Assembly: GCF_007197575.1 (NCBI RefSeq)
Contig: NZ_CP041616.1
Coordinates: 2,232,001-2,296,000 of the forward strand
Direction of reading: 5' to 3'
From: Ornithinimicrobium ciconiae
GTDB lineage: Bacteria > Actinomycetota > Actinomycetes > Actinomycetales > Dermatophilaceae
Length of the DNA: 64,000 nt
Both the position numbers and the translations under genes were made by a program. This document shows, one piece after another, positions 18,050 through 26,748 of this stretch; the stretch's first letter is position 1, and each line of letters begins with the position of its first letter. Under the pieces are notes generated by a model. That model saw nothing but the letters and a program-made list of their open reading frames with translations, was not told where the DNA came from and did not search any database.

Positions 18050-18792
18050 CCGACTTCACCATCTATCCCGCGATCGACGTGCGCGAGGGCCGCGTCGTCA
18101 GGTTGCACAAGGGCGATTACGACAAGGAGACCCGCTATGCCAGCGAGCCGCTGGAGGTGGCTCAGGGCTATGCCGAGGGAGGCGCCAGCTGGCTGCACCT
18201 GGTCGACCTGGACGCCGCACGGGCCGGCGGCTACACGCTGATCCCGCTGCTGCGCGAGATCGTCGCCGAGACCCCCCTGTCCGTGCAGACCGGCGGGGGA
18301 GTGCGCAGCAAGCAGGACGTGGCCACCCTGCTCGAGGCCGGTGCCTCCCGCGTGGTGATCGGGTCGCTGGCGATCCAGGAGCCCGAGACGGTGGCCGCCT
18401 GGATCGCCGAGTTCGGCGCGGACCGGATCACCGTCGCCCTGGACGCGCGCACCGGCGAGGACGGCTCCTGGGTGCTGCCCACGGCGGGGTGGACCTCGGA
18501 CTCCGAGACAGACCTGGCGGCGCTGCTGAGCCACTACTCGCGCTCCGGTCTCGCCCACGCTCTGTGCACCGACATCGGTCGCGACGGGACCCTGTCCGGA
18601 CCCAACCTCAACCTCTACACCTTCCTGACCCGCGCGGTGCCCGACGTGGCGGTGCAGGCCTCCGGCGGCACCCGGCACGCCGCGGACGTGCGCGGTGTGC
18701 GCAAGGTCGGCTGCGCCGGCGTCATCCTGGGCAAGGCCCTGCTCGAGGGGCGCCTGAGCATTGATGAGGCCATCACTGAGGAGCGCGTATGA
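18046..18792 (+). CDS. hisA: ProFAR isomerase HisA, not the actinobacterial PriA type
   Basis: It opens the ribose ring of ProFAR by an Amadori rearrangement. The 248-residue beta-alpha barrel has the catalytic Asp pair in [10 protein letters not shown] (D11) and [14 protein letters not shown]. The sequence, including [14 protein letters not shown] at the end and [19 protein letters not shown], reads like gammaproteobacterial HisA. It lacks the look of PriA, the dual HisA/TrpF enzyme standard in actinobacteria. If PriA is missing elsewhere, a separate trpF would be needed. It overlaps hisH and hisF by four bases each. Confidence 0.95.
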   Translation: MTDFTIYPAIDVREGRVVRLHKGDYDKETRYASEPLEVAQGYAEGGASWLHLVDLDAARAGGYTLIPLLREIVAETPLSVQTGGGVRSKQDVATLLEAGASRVVIGSLAIQEPETVAAWIAEFGADRITVALDARTGEDGSWVLPTAGWTSDSETDLAALLSHYSRSGLAHALCTDIGRDGTLSGPNLNLYTFLTRAVPDVAVQASGGTRHAADVRGVRKVGCAGVILGKALLEGRLSIDEAITEERV

Positions 18793-19649
18793 CGTTGGCG
18801 CGCAGGATTATTGCCTGCCTTGACGTCAAGGACGGTCGGGTTGTCAAGGGCACCCGCTTCCGGGACCACCAGGACATGGGCGACATCACCGAGCTCGCCG
18901 CGCGCTATAGCGCCCAGGGCGTGGACGAGCTGGTCTTCTATGACATCACCGCCAGTCCCCAGGGCCGGCGGGTGGACGTGGACTGGATCGACCGCGTCGC
19001 CCGGGAGATCGACATCCCGTTCTGTGTCGCCGGTGGGATCAGCTCGGTGCAGGACGCCCGGGCGGTGCTGGTGGCCGGGGCCGACAAGGTCTCGGTCAAC
19101 ACCCCCGCCACACGCCGCCCCGAGCTGGTCGGCGAGCTGGCGCGCGAGTTCGGCACCCAGTGCGTCGTCGTCGGCGTGGACAGCCTGCGGGACGAGGACG
19201 GCCAGTGGCGGATCCGCCAGCTGACCGGGGACCCGGAGGCCACCCGTGCCCTGGACACCACCACCCTCGCCTGGGTCGAGCGGGTCCAGGAGCTGGGCGC
19301 CGGTGAGATCGTCCTCAACGCGATGGGCTCGGACGGGGTGCGCCAGGGGTATGACGTGGAGCAGCTCCGTGCCGTCCGTCAGGTCTGCGGTGTGCCCCTG
19401 ATCGCCTCCGGCGGGGCGGGGACCGTCCAGCACTTCATCGACGTCTTCACCGAGGCTGACGTCGACGGTGCCCTGGCCGCTGGCGTCTTTCACTCCGGCG
19501 ACCTGACGATCGGGGACCTCAAGGGGGCCCTGCACCGGGCGGGGGTCGAAGTGCGCCTGGACGATCCGACGCTCAGTGCTGCGGCGGCCTCGACATCGGC
19601 AGGGACCTCCACCTCAGCAGCGACCTTGACGGAGAGCACCGCGACATGA
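18789..19649 (+). CDS. hisF: Imidazole glycerol phosphate synthase, cyclase subunit
   Basis: It uses HisH-derived ammonia to form imidazole glycerol phosphate and AICAR. The barrel shows the two catalytic Asp regions, [14 protein letters not shown] (D12) and the later [14 protein letters not shown], and the phosphate site [10 protein letters not shown]. The family-typical part ends near residue 257 with VEVRLDD. A further 30 residues are Ser/Ala/Thr-rich and not part of the fold. The start overlaps hisA (ATGA) and the stop overlaps the hisIE start. Confidence 0.96.
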   Translation: MTLARRIIACLDVKDGRVVKGTRFRDHQDMGDITELAARYSAQGVDELVFYDITASPQGRRVDVDWIDRVAREIDIPFCVAGGISSVQDARAVLVAGADKVSVNTPATRRPELVGELAREFGTQCVVVGVDSLRDEDGQWRIRQLTGDPEATRALDTTTLAWVERVQELGAGEIVLNAMGSDGVRQGYDVEQLRAVRQVCGVPLIASGGAGTVQHFIDVFTEADVDGALAAGVFHSGDLTIGDLKGALHRAGVEVRLDDPTLSAAAASTSAGTSTSAATLTESTAT

Positions 19650-20419
19650 CTGATCTGCTGCAGCTGCCCGACGGGTTGGACGTGAGCGACCTCGCCTTCG
19701 CCAAGCAGGACGGGCTGCTCCCGGTCGTGGTCCAGCACCACGGCACCGGCCAGGTGCTGATGGTGGGCTACCAGGACGCCGCGGCCCTCACGACCACGCT
19801 GCAGACCGGGATGGCAACGTTCTACAGCCGCAGCCGGGATGAGCAGTGGGTCAAGGGTGGGACGAGCGGCAACTATCTGCGGGTCCAGCAGGTGCGGGTC
19901 GACTGCGACCGGGACACCGTCCTGCTGCAGTGCATCCCGGACGGCCCGACCTGTCACACGGGCGCGCAGTCCTGCTTCGACCCGGCCGGGCAGAGCGCGT
20001 CCGGTCCAGCTGTCCTCGCGCCGGGTGAGTCCGATGCCGAGGCTGTGGAGCCCGGAGACGGCGCGGCCCCACTGAACCGTCGCGAGGCTGTGGAGCCCGA
20101 GGACGGCGCGGCCCCACTAAACCGTCCCGAGACCGAGGTCGGCGCGTTCCTGGCCGAGCTGGAGCAGGTCGTGGTCACCCGCGACCGCGAACGGCCCGAA
20201 GGTTCCTACACCACGTCACTGCTGGAGGGCGGGGTGCGCCGGGTGGCCCAGAAGGTCGGCGAGGAGGGCGTGGAGACCGCGCTGGCAGCTGTCGCCCAGG
20301 AGGACCCGGAGCTGATCGGCGAGTCCGCCGACCTGCTCTATCACCTGTTGGTTCTGCTGCGCTCTCGCGACCTGGGCCTGGCCGACGTCGAGGCCGAGCT
20401 GCGCCGGCGGCATGGGTGA
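19646..20419 (+). CDS. hisIE: Fused phosphoribosyl-AMP cyclohydrolase/phosphoribosyl-ATP diphosphatase
   Basis: This enzyme catalyses pathway steps two and three. The N-terminal HisI domain (about 1-112) has the [16 protein letters not shown] segment and the metal Cys in VDCDRD and PTCHTG. The C-terminal HisE domain (about 163-257) has the Glu-rich [14 protein letters not shown] motif and [13 protein letters not shown]. The linker is expanded by a perfect-phase duplication of 15 residues. Actinobacteria usually carry hisI and hisE as separate genes, so the fusion supports foreign origin of the operon. The stop overlaps the HutD start (GTGA). Confidence 0.95.
   Translation: MTDLLQLPDGLDVSDLAFAKQDGLLPVVVQHHGTGQVLMVGYQDAAALTTTLQTGMATFYSRSRDEQWVKGGTSGNYLRVQQVRVDCDRDTVLLQCIPDGPTCHTGAQSCFDPAGQSASGPAVLAPGESDAEAVEPGDGAAPLNRREAVEPEDGAAPLNRPETEVGAFLAELEQVVVTRDRERPEGSYTTSLLEGGVRRVAQKVGEEGVETALAAVAQEDPELIGESADLLYHLLVLLRSRDLGLADVEAELRRRHG
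20039..20128 (+). repeat. 45-bp tandem duplication in the hisIE linker
   Basis: Two head-to-tail 45-bp copies (20039-20083 and 20084-20128) differ at a few positions and encode [19 protein letters not shown] units between the HisI and HisE domains. The duplication is in frame and looks recent. Confidence 0.85.
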
Positions 20420-20997
20420 GCGATGTGCAGACTGTGCTGCACCGCTGGTCGGACCGACGGCCGGTGCCGTGGAAGAACGGTGGCGGCATCACGCACGACG
20501 TGGCGTCCTGGCCACCCGGCGCCGGAGCTGACGACTTCCACTGGCGGGTGAGCATCGCCGATGTCGACGCGCCCGGCCCGTTCTCCACGTTCCCCGGTGT
20601 CGACCGGATCATCACGCTGATCGAGGGTGGCTCGATGGTTCTGGACCTCCAGAACGAGGGACGTCAGCACACGCTCACGCCGGGGGAGCCGTTCGCCTTC
20701 AGCGGTGATGACACGCTCGCCTGCCACCTGCCCGAGGGACCGACCCGCGACCTCAACGTGATGACGCGGCGTGGAGTGTGCTCGGGCGACGTGTCGGTGC
20801 ACCAGGTCACGGACCCCCTCACACTGGGTGGCAACTCCCGCCGTCACCTGCTCGTGGCTCTGTCAGACGCCGTCGCCGACGAACGGACGAGCCAGCGGAC
20901 GGACGAGGCGTGGGAGCTGGACCGGCTGGACGTCCTGGAGTTCAGCGCTGCGGTGCAGGTGCGCGCGGGGCTCGTTGCCGTCATACGGATCTGGTGA
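20416..20997 (+). CDS. hutD: HutD-family cupin protein
   Basis: The 193-residue protein matches the HutD family, found in histidine-utilisation operons, where it is thought to limit histidine breakdown. Its biochemical role is unsettled. Family features include VPWKNGGGITHDVA near the N-terminus, DFHWRVSIADVDAPGPFS, and FPGVDRIITLIEGG. The GTG start overlaps the hisIE stop by four bases, so it is co-transcribed with histidine biosynthesis. That pairing of a catabolic-associated gene with the biosynthetic operon is uncommon. Confidence 0.86.
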   Translation: MSDVQTVLHRWSDRRPVPWKNGGGITHDVASWPPGAGADDFHWRVSIADVDAPGPFSTFPGVDRIITLIEGGSMVLDLQNEGRQHTLTPGEPFAFSGDDTLACHLPEGPTRDLNVMTRRGVCSGDVSVHQVTDPLTLGGNSRRHLLVALSDAVADERTSQRTDEAWELDRLDVLEFSAAVQVRAGLVAVIRIW

Positions 20998-21378
20998 TCA
21001 GGGCAGCAGCAGACCGATCCACGAGACCAGGATGACTGCCAGCACGAAGAAGGGCATCCGCGGTTTCCAGGCCACCGGATAGAGCACCCCGGTGAAGTAG
21101 TGGTCGATATAGCCGGTCTCGGTCAGGCGCGGCCAACCGCCGCGCTCCCGAGCGGCGTTCTCCCAGGTGGTCAGGGGGCACGGCAGGTCCCGCACCTGCC
21201 CGGCGACTGCCCAGAGGACGGCTGGCACGTGCAGCCACAACAGCCACGGCTGCCACCAGGCCAGGAAACCGCCGAAGACGACCAGCAGTGAGAATGCGAC
21301 GTGGACGAGCATCGTCCCGACGACGAGAACGCGGTGCGGCAATGCTGTCGCACGGGGGAGGGTCGGGGTGCCGGTCAC
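20998..21378 (-). CDS. DUF2784-like small membrane protein
   Basis: The 126-residue protein of unknown function has about four hydrophobic segments and the conserved block CPLTTWENAARE followed by YIDHYFTGVLYP, as in DUF2784 proteins. It converges end to end with hutD, without any gap. The GTG start faces the repeat-bearing region before lgt. Confidence 0.75.
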   Translation of the reverse strand: MTGTPTLPRATALPHRVLVVGTMLVHVAFSLLVVFGGFLAWWQPWLLWLHVPAVLWAVAGQVRDLPCPLTTWENAARERGGWPRLTETGYIDHYFTGVLYPVAWKPRMPFFVLAVILVSWIGLLLP

Positions 21379-21410
21379 GGTCCCAGACTACGGTGGCGGT
21401 GGGTGCCCTC

Positions 21411-21478
21411 AGGTGCGAAACCCCTCCAAAAATGCGCGCTCGACCTGCGAAACCTCTCTCAAAATGGGGAGGGTTTCG
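21411..21478. repeat. 32-bp repeat family, locus 3: two copies with a hairpin upstream of lgt
   Basis: Copies at 21411-21442 and 21443-21474 share TGCGAAACC followed by a CTC and A-rich part, matching locus 2 in orientation and variant order. Within the second copy CGAAACC (21448-21454) pairs with GGTTTCG (21472-21478), giving a possible hairpin just before lgt. The pair lies between the DUF2784 start and the lgt start, so it may overlap promoter sequences of both. Confidence 0.8.
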
Positions 21479-21499
21479 GTCCGGGGCGCTCGGTCCAGC

Positions 21500-22465
21500 A
21501 TGATGGTCTGCGTGATCCTGTCGATCCCCAGCCCGGGCATCTCCGAGTTCAGTCTCGGTCCGCTGACCATCCACATCTATGCGTTGTGCCTGATGGCGGG
21601 AATGGTCCTGGCCTGGTGGCTGGGGCGCAAGCGCTGGGTGGCACGCGGCGGCATCGCCGAGACCTTCGAGTCGATGGCGATCGTCGCGATCCCCGCCGGC
21701 ATCGTCGGCGCCCGGATCTATCACGTCGCGACCCACTGGGAGGACTACTTCGCAGAGGGGCGCGATCCGATCAGCGCGCTCTACATCTGGGAGGGCGGCA
21801 TCGCGATCTTCGGTGCGGTCATCGGCGGCGCTCTCGGCGCGGCCTACGTGGCGTGGCGGCGCGGCGCACGGCTCACGGCCTTCGCGGACACCCTGGCCCC
21901 GGGCCTGATCTTCGCCCAGGCCGTCGGCCGGCTCGGCAACTGGTTCAACCAGGAGCTCTTTGGCGGCCCCGACGACGGACCGCTGGGGCTTGAGATCGAC
22001 CCCTCGCACCGTCCCCCGGACTATCGCGACGTCGAGACCTTCCAGCCGACCTTCCTCTACGAGCTGACCTGGAACGCCCTCGGCGGCTTCCTGCTGCTCT
22101 GGCTCGACCGCCGGTTCACGCTCGGCTGGGGCAAGCTCTTCTCGCTCTACATGGTCGTCTACGGCACGGGCAGGTTCTGGATCGAGGGCATCCGCACCGA
22201 CTTCAGCTATATGGTCGGCCCGCTGCGCAGCAACCAGGTCACCGCCACGCTGTTCATCATCGTCGGGCTGATCCTGTTCACCTTCCTGCACATCACCCGT
22301 CAGGGACGCGAGCCGTGGGTGGAGCGCGCCGGCGTCGGAGGACCGGAGTATGCCGGCGAGGCCGGGGCCACGGCAGCCGTGGCCTCCGACGGCGACGGGA
22401 GCGACGGTGGCGGGAGCGACGGTGGCGGGAGTGACAGTGGCAGCGGCGGCGGCGGGGGCGACTGA
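21500..22465 (+). CDS. lgt: Prolipoprotein diacylglyceryl transferase
   Basis: It transfers diacylglycerol from phosphatidylglycerol to the lipobox Cys of prelipoproteins in the cytoplasmic membrane. The 321-residue protein has about seven membrane helices and the signature GRLGNWFNQELFGG, plus YIWEGGIAIFGAVIGG. I chose the ATG at 21500 because it is followed by the usual SIPSPGISEFSLGPLTIHIY beginning. The in-frame open stretch upstream crosses the 32-bp repeats and is not protein-like. The C-terminus is a Gly/Ser/Asp low-complexity tail. Confidence 0.94.
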   Translation: MMVCVILSIPSPGISEFSLGPLTIHIYALCLMAGMVLAWWLGRKRWVARGGIAETFESMAIVAIPAGIVGARIYHVATHWEDYFAEGRDPISALYIWEGGIAIFGAVIGGALGAAYVAWRRGARLTAFADTLAPGLIFAQAVGRLGNWFNQELFGGPDDGPLGLEIDPSHRPPDYRDVETFQPTFLYELTWNALGGFLLLWLDRRFTLGWGKLFSLYMVVYGTGRFWIEGIRTDFSYMVGPLRSNQVTATLFIIVGLILFTFLHITRQGREPWVERAGVGGPEYAGEAGATAAVASDGDGSDGGGSDGGGSDSGSGGGGGD

Positions 22466-22469
22466 CTGG

Positions 22470-23087
22470 TCAGGTCCGGCTGAGTGGGGTCGGGCGCAGG
22501 CCCACGCGGCGCAGCTCCATCGCGGCCAGGGCGGAGATCTGCTCCTGGTCTCCTGAGCGCCACCCGGACAGTGGGTCGGCACCGACAGCAGCCAGCCTGG
22601 TCGGCTTCTGGTTCACCAGTGCCCGCAGGGCCAGCAGGTCGAGTGCCCCCTCAGAGTCTCGGAACCGGGCCAGCGCACCGGCCCGGCGGGCAGCAACCAC
22701 GCGCACCAACAGATAGGCCGCCACCACCAGGACGATCGGCACCAGGGCGGTCAGCGTCCCCACCAGGGTGGCCACCCGGTGCACCGCCGACTCCAGGCTG
22801 TCCCCGGCCGTGACCAACGAGCCACCCGCGCTGGCGACCCCTTCGAACGGCCCGGTGAGGCGGTCACCGACCAGGGGAGTGTCACCGATGGTGGTGGCGA
22901 TCTCCTCGGCACGGGTCTGCACTCTCTGACCGGCGGTGCGCAGCGGATCGGCCGGCGCGCTGAGGGCACTGACGAGGGAGTAGATCCACCGGCCGACCAG
23001 CACCCAGAGGACCACCCAGGCCAGGACGACCAGATCGGCGATGACCTGGCGGGTGCGTCGGGCGGGGGTTTCGGCATACCACTGCAT
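22470..23087 (-). CDS. Uncharacterised two-helix membrane protein
   Basis: I do not recognise a family. The 205-residue protein has a membrane helix near residues 15-37 ([18 protein letters not shown]) and another near 110-135 ([17 protein letters not shown]), with a soluble stretch of about 70 residues between them and a basic, Ala/Leu-rich C-terminus. The ATG at 23087 lies only 12 bases from the divergent xerD start, so promoters must overlap the opposite coding regions. It converges on lgt with a four-base gap. Confidence 0.72.
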   Translation of the reverse strand: MQWYAETPARRTRQVIADLVVLAWVVLWVLVGRWIYSLVSALSAPADPLRTAGQRVQTRAEEIATTIGDTPLVGDRLTGPFEGVASAGGSLVTAGDSLESAVHRVATLVGTLTALVPIVLVVAAYLLVRVVAARRAGALARFRDSEGALDLLALRALVNQKPTRLAAVGADPLSGWRSGDQEQISALAAMELRRVGLRPTPLSRT

Positions 23088-23099
23088 GACAATGACGGT

Positions 23100-24125
23100 A
23101 TGCCCGAAGCACCCGCAGCATCCCGCGACGCGCTGGCCCGCGCCGCCCGCGGATGGCTTGACCACCTGCGGGTGGAGCGCGGCGCCTCCGAGCACACCCT
23201 GAGGGCCTACCGCCGCGACCTCGGACGCTACCTGGATTTTCTGCGCACCCGCGGGGTCACCGACCCGGGCGCGGTCGCCGAGCAGCAGGTGAGCGACTTC
23301 CTGGCCCACCTGCGCACCGGAGACCCGGACCACCAGCCGCTCGCTGCCTCCTCCGCGGCGCGGGCCCTGGTGGCGGTGCGCGGCTTCCACCGCTTCCTGG
23401 CCGCCGAGGGAGTGGTCAGCGACGACCCGGCGCAGGTCGTGACTCCGCCCACGCCGGCCCGGCGCCTGCCCAAGGCGATCAGCATCGAGGAGGTCGAACG
23501 CCTCCTTGAGGCCGCCGCGGTGGGCGACACCCCGGCCAGCCTGCGCGACCGCGCCCTGCTGGAGGTGCTCTACGGCTCGGGTGCCCGAGTCAGTGAGGCG
23601 ATCGGTCTCGACGTGGACGACATCGACCTGGGCACCCGAGACCTGGCCGCCGCCGCGGCCGAGGAGGCCACCGGAGCACCAGCTGCCGTGGGCAGCGGCC
23701 AGTCACCACCGCAGGGCACGGTCGTGCGGCTGTTCGGCAAGGGACGCAAGGAGCGGATCGTGCCGCTGGGCAGCTATGCGACCGACGCACTGGAGGCCTG
23801 GCTGGTCCGCGGCCGACCGGCCTTCTCGATCAAGGGCAAGGGCACCCCGGCCGTCTTCCTGAACCAGCGCGGCGGTCGGCTGTCCCGGCAGAGCGCCTGG
23901 AATGTCATCCAGCAGGCGGCGGAGCGGGCGGGTCTGTCCGGCCACCTGAGCCCACACACGTTGCGGCACTCGTTCGCCACCCACCTGTTGGACGGTGGCG
24001 CGGACGTGCGGGTCGTCCAGGAGCTGCTCGGCCACGCCTCGGTGACCACCACCCAGATCTACACCCTGGTGACCGCTCGTCACCTCCGCGAGGTCTATGC
24101 CCAGGCTCATCCCCGGGCCCGGTGA
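23100..24125 (+). CDS. xerD: Tyrosine recombinase XerD
   Basis: It resolves chromosome dimers at dif together with XerC. The 341-residue protein has an N-terminal SAM-like domain ([19 protein letters not shown]) and a catalytic domain with the Arg in [13 protein letters not shown], Lys in [14 protein letters not shown], HxxR in [14 protein letters not shown], His in [15 protein letters not shown] and the Tyr in the same stretch. An insertion of about 25 Ala/Glu/Pro residues after DIDLGTRDL makes it longer than the usual 300. As in other actinobacteria it stands just before the parA-scpAB block. Confidence 0.94.
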   Translation: MPEAPAASRDALARAARGWLDHLRVERGASEHTLRAYRRDLGRYLDFLRTRGVTDPGAVAEQQVSDFLAHLRTGDPDHQPLAASSAARALVAVRGFHRFLAAEGVVSDDPAQVVTPPTPARRLPKAISIEEVERLLEAAAVGDTPASLRDRALLEVLYGSGARVSEAIGLDVDDIDLGTRDLAAAAAEEATGAPAAVGSGQSPPQGTVVRLFGKGRKERIVPLGSYATDALEAWLVRGRPAFSIKGKGTPAVFLNQRGGRLSRQSAWNVIQQAAERAGLSGHLSPHTLRHSFATHLLDGGADVRVVQELLGHASVTTTQIYTLVTARHLREVYAQAHPRAR

Positions 24126-24240
24126 GCGTGCCGGGGAGAGGTGAGCGGACGGCATACGGCAGGTGCCGTTGGCCACCGGGGGTGACTGCGGTTAGGGTCA
24201 GAGCGATCGGCGGGAGGCCGACCACGGACCAGAGGGCGGA

Positions 24241-25176
24241 GTGAGCGTGACATCCGAGGCGACGAGGCAGGACGCGGCGACCAGCAATGGCGCCACGCAC
24301 GAGCGACTGCCCGGGACCGAAACAGCCGGCAGCGGTCAGCTGGGCCCGACCGGCCGGGTGATGCCGGACTTCGCCACCCCGCCACCGCTGGACCGGCACG
24401 GGCCGGCGCGCGTCATCGCGATGTGCAACCAGAAGGGCGGGGTCGGCAAGACCACCACCACCATCAACCTGGGTGCGGCGCTGGCGGAGTACGGCCGGCG
24501 CGTCCTGCTGGTCGATTTCGACCCCCAGGGCGCACTGTCGGTCGGTCTGGGCATCCCGACCCATCAGCTGGACATCACGATCTACAACCTGCTCGTCGAG
24601 CGTGGGCACGACGTCAAGGACGTCATCCAGCCGACCCGGGTCACCAACCTCGACGTGCTGCCGGCCAATATCGACCTGTCCGCCGCTGAGGTCCAGCTGG
24701 TCGGCGAGGTGGCCCGCGAGCAGATCCTGTCCCGGGTGCTGCGCCCCGTGATGGACGACTACGACATCATCCTCATCGACTGCCAGCCCTCCCTGGGGTT
24801 GCTGACGGTCAACGCCCTCACGGCCGCCCACGGCGTGATCGTGCCGCTGGAGTGCGAGTTCTTCGCGATGCGCGGGGTGGCGCTGCTCATCGAGACCATC
24901 GACAAGATCACCGACCGGCTCAACCCGGCGCTGACCCTCGACGGCATCCTGGCCACGATGTATGACGGACGCACCCTGCACTCCAAGGAGGTCGTGCGCA
25001 GCGTCGTCGACCACTTCCAGGACCGCGTCTTCCACACCGTGATCAGCCGCACCATCAAGTTCCCCGACGCCACCCTCGCGGCTGAGCCGATCACCTCCTA
25101 CGCCAGCACCCACAGCGGCGCCGAGGCCTACCGGCAGCTGGCGCGCGAGCTGATCTCGCGCGGCGGCGCGCCCTGA
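24241..25176 (+). CDS. parA: ParA/Soj-family ATPase linked to scpAB
   Basis: The 311-residue MinD/ParA ATPase has a deviant Walker A motif CNQKGGVGKTTTTINLG, a Walker B-like LLVDFDPQGALS and DYDIILIDCQPS. The first 55 residues are a polar extension. The gene is the conserved ParA homologue upstream of scpA-scpB in actinobacteria, distinct from the main parAB locus near the origin. A role in chromosome segregation is likely from context, though not proven by sequence. GTG start with a purine-rich AGGGCGGA site upstream. Confidence 0.92.
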   Translation: MSVTSEATRQDAATSNGATHERLPGTETAGSGQLGPTGRVMPDFATPPPLDRHGPARVIAMCNQKGGVGKTTTTINLGAALAEYGRRVLLVDFDPQGALSVGLGIPTHQLDITIYNLLVERGHDVKDVIQPTRVTNLDVLPANIDLSAAEVQLVGEVAREQILSRVLRPVMDDYDIILIDCQPSLGLLTVNALTAAHGVIVPLECEFFAMRGVALLIETIDKITDRLNPALTLDGILATMYDGRTLHSKEVVRSVVDHFQDRVFHTVISRTIKFPDATLAAEPITSYASTHSGAEAYRQLARELISRGGAP

Positions 25177-25178
25177 CC

Positions 25179-26078
25179 TTGGAGACCACGCTGGTGCCGA
25201 CCGGCGGACCGCCAGCGGGGGCAGACCAGACGCTCACCCCCGGAGGGGTGCTGACCCGGCGCGGGCCCACGCCCTTCCAGGTGCACCTCGACATCTTCCA
25301 GGGACCCTTCGAGCTGCTGCTCGGACTCATCGCCAAGCACAAGCTCGACGTCACCGAGATCGCCCTGGCCAAGATCACCGACGAGTTCGTGGCACACATC
25401 CGCGCGGCGCAGCAGGCGGAGGAGGACTGGGACCTGTCCCAGGCCTCGGAGTTCCTGCTGATCGCCGCGACGCTGCTCGACCTCAAGGCGGCCCGGTTGC
25501 TGCCCAACCGTCGCGAGGGCGAGGAGGAGGACCTGGAGCTCATCGAGGCCCGCGACCTGCTCTTTGCCCGGCTGCTGCAGTATCGCGCCTTCAAGGAGGT
25601 CGCCGCCGCCTTCTCCGCGCGAATGGCCACGGTGGGTCGGATCTTCCCGCGCGACGTCGCCCTGGAGGACCGGTTCACAGCCCTGCTGCCAGAGCTGGTC
25701 ATGAATATCACCCCCGAGCAGCTGGCGATGATCGCGGCCCGGGCGATGATCCCGAAGCCGCCGCCGACGGTCGGACTGACCCATCTGCACGCTCCGCAGG
25801 TGTCGGTGCGTGAGCAGGCGGGCATCGTCGTCGACCGGCTGCGCGCGAGCGGCACGTCCACCTTCCGCGACCTGGTCTCTGACGCGGACACCACGCTGGT
25901 GATCGTGGCCCGGTTCCTCGCCCTGCTGGAGCTCTTTCGGGAGTCGTTGCTCACTCTCGAGCAGGAGGACGCCCTGGGTGAACTGACCGTGCGCTGGACC
26001 GGGTCGACGCGCGGGGACGTCCAGGTCAGCGACGAGTTTGACGAGGGTGATGACATGCAGGAGGCCGACGATGAGTGA
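25179..26078 (+). CDS. scpA: Segregation and condensation protein A
   Basis: ScpA is the kleisin that bridges the two SMC heads in the condensin complex, together with ScpB. The 299-residue protein has the kleisin N-terminal part FQVHLDIFQGPFELLLGLI, the helix LLIAATLLDLKAARLLP, and a C-terminal winged-helix part FLALLELFRESLLTLEQE. It starts two bases after parA, most likely at the TTG. A GTG at 25194 would shorten it by five residues. It overlaps scpB by eight bases. Confidence 0.93.
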   Translation: METTLVPTGGPPAGADQTLTPGGVLTRRGPTPFQVHLDIFQGPFELLLGLIAKHKLDVTEIALAKITDEFVAHIRAAQQAEEDWDLSQASEFLLIAATLLDLKAARLLPNRREGEEEDLELIEARDLLFARLLQYRAFKEVAAAFSARMATVGRIFPRDVALEDRFTALLPELVMNITPEQLAMIAARAMIPKPPPTVGLTHLHAPQVSVREQAGIVVDRLRASGTSTFRDLVSDADTTLVIVARFLALLELFRESLLTLEQEDALGELTVRWTGSTRGDVQVSDEFDEGDDMQEADDE

Positions 26079-26748
26079 GCCGCACGACGACAGCCTGTCC
26101 CAAGACCTGCCGGAGGGCGGCGCGGTCGAGCCGGACGATGCGGTCGAGCCGGACGGCGCGGTCGAGCAGGTGGCCTTCGACATCAACGACTTTCCCGGTG
26201 GTGCCCGCTCGGCTGTCGAGGCGGTGCTGATGGTCATCGACGAACCGGTCGAGGAGACGCTGCTTGCCTCTGCCCTGGAGCTGCCGGTGGCAGACGTCAC
26301 GGCGATTCTTGAGGACCTGGCCACCGACTACGCCGAGCACGAGCGCGGCTTCATGCTGCGCAGGCTGGGCGGTCGGTGGCGGATCTACACCCGACCTGAG
26401 TATGCCCCTGTCGTGGAGAAGTTCCTGATGGGCGGACAGCAGGCCCGACTCACCCAGGCGTCGCTGGAGACTCTCGCCGTGATCGCCTACCGCCAGCCCA
26501 TCTCCCGGACACGGGTCAGCGCCGTGCGCGGGGTCAATGTGGACGGTGTGGTGCGCACCCTGGTCTCACGCGGACTGATCGAGGAGGTCATCGTCGACGG
26601 CGAGCCAGGTCTGGCTGCGCTCTATGGCACCACCGACCTCTTCCTGCAGCGGATGGGCCTGGACAGCCTCGACGACCTGCCAGCACTTGCCCCGTATCTG
26701 CCGTCTGCAGATGTGATCGACGAACTCGCCTCGGAAGGACACGCATGA
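26071..26748 (+). CDS. scpB: Segregation and condensation protein B
   Basis: ScpB is a dimer of two winged-helix domains that binds ScpA in the SMC complex. The 225-residue protein shows the domain-one segment AVEAVLMVIDEPV and the highly conserved QASLETLAVIAYRQPISR followed by VRGVNVDGVVRTLVSRGLI. The first 35 residues are acidic and repetitive. The ATG lies inside the end of scpA and its stop overlaps the rluB start by four bases, so all three are coupled. Confidence 0.94.
   Translation: MSEPHDDSLSQDLPEGGAVEPDDAVEPDGAVEQVAFDINDFPGGARSAVEAVLMVIDEPVEETLLASALELPVADVTAILEDLATDYAEHERGFMLRRLGGRWRIYTRPEYAPVVEKFLMGGQQARLTQASLETLAVIAYRQPISRTRVSAVRGVNVDGVVRTLVSRGLIEEVIVDGEPGLAALYGTTDLFLQRMGLDSLDDLPALAPYLPSADVIDELASEGHA

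Noticed and set aside
21167..21499. Longer N-terminus for Lgt
   Set aside because: The upstream codons overlap the DUF2784 gene and the repeats, and Lgt proteins begin at the SIPSPGISEF region.
20981..22582. A 533-codon minus-strand frame across the DUF2784 gene and lgt
   Set aside because: It runs through lgt on the opposite strand and the 32-bp repeats. Composition is that of a shadow frame.
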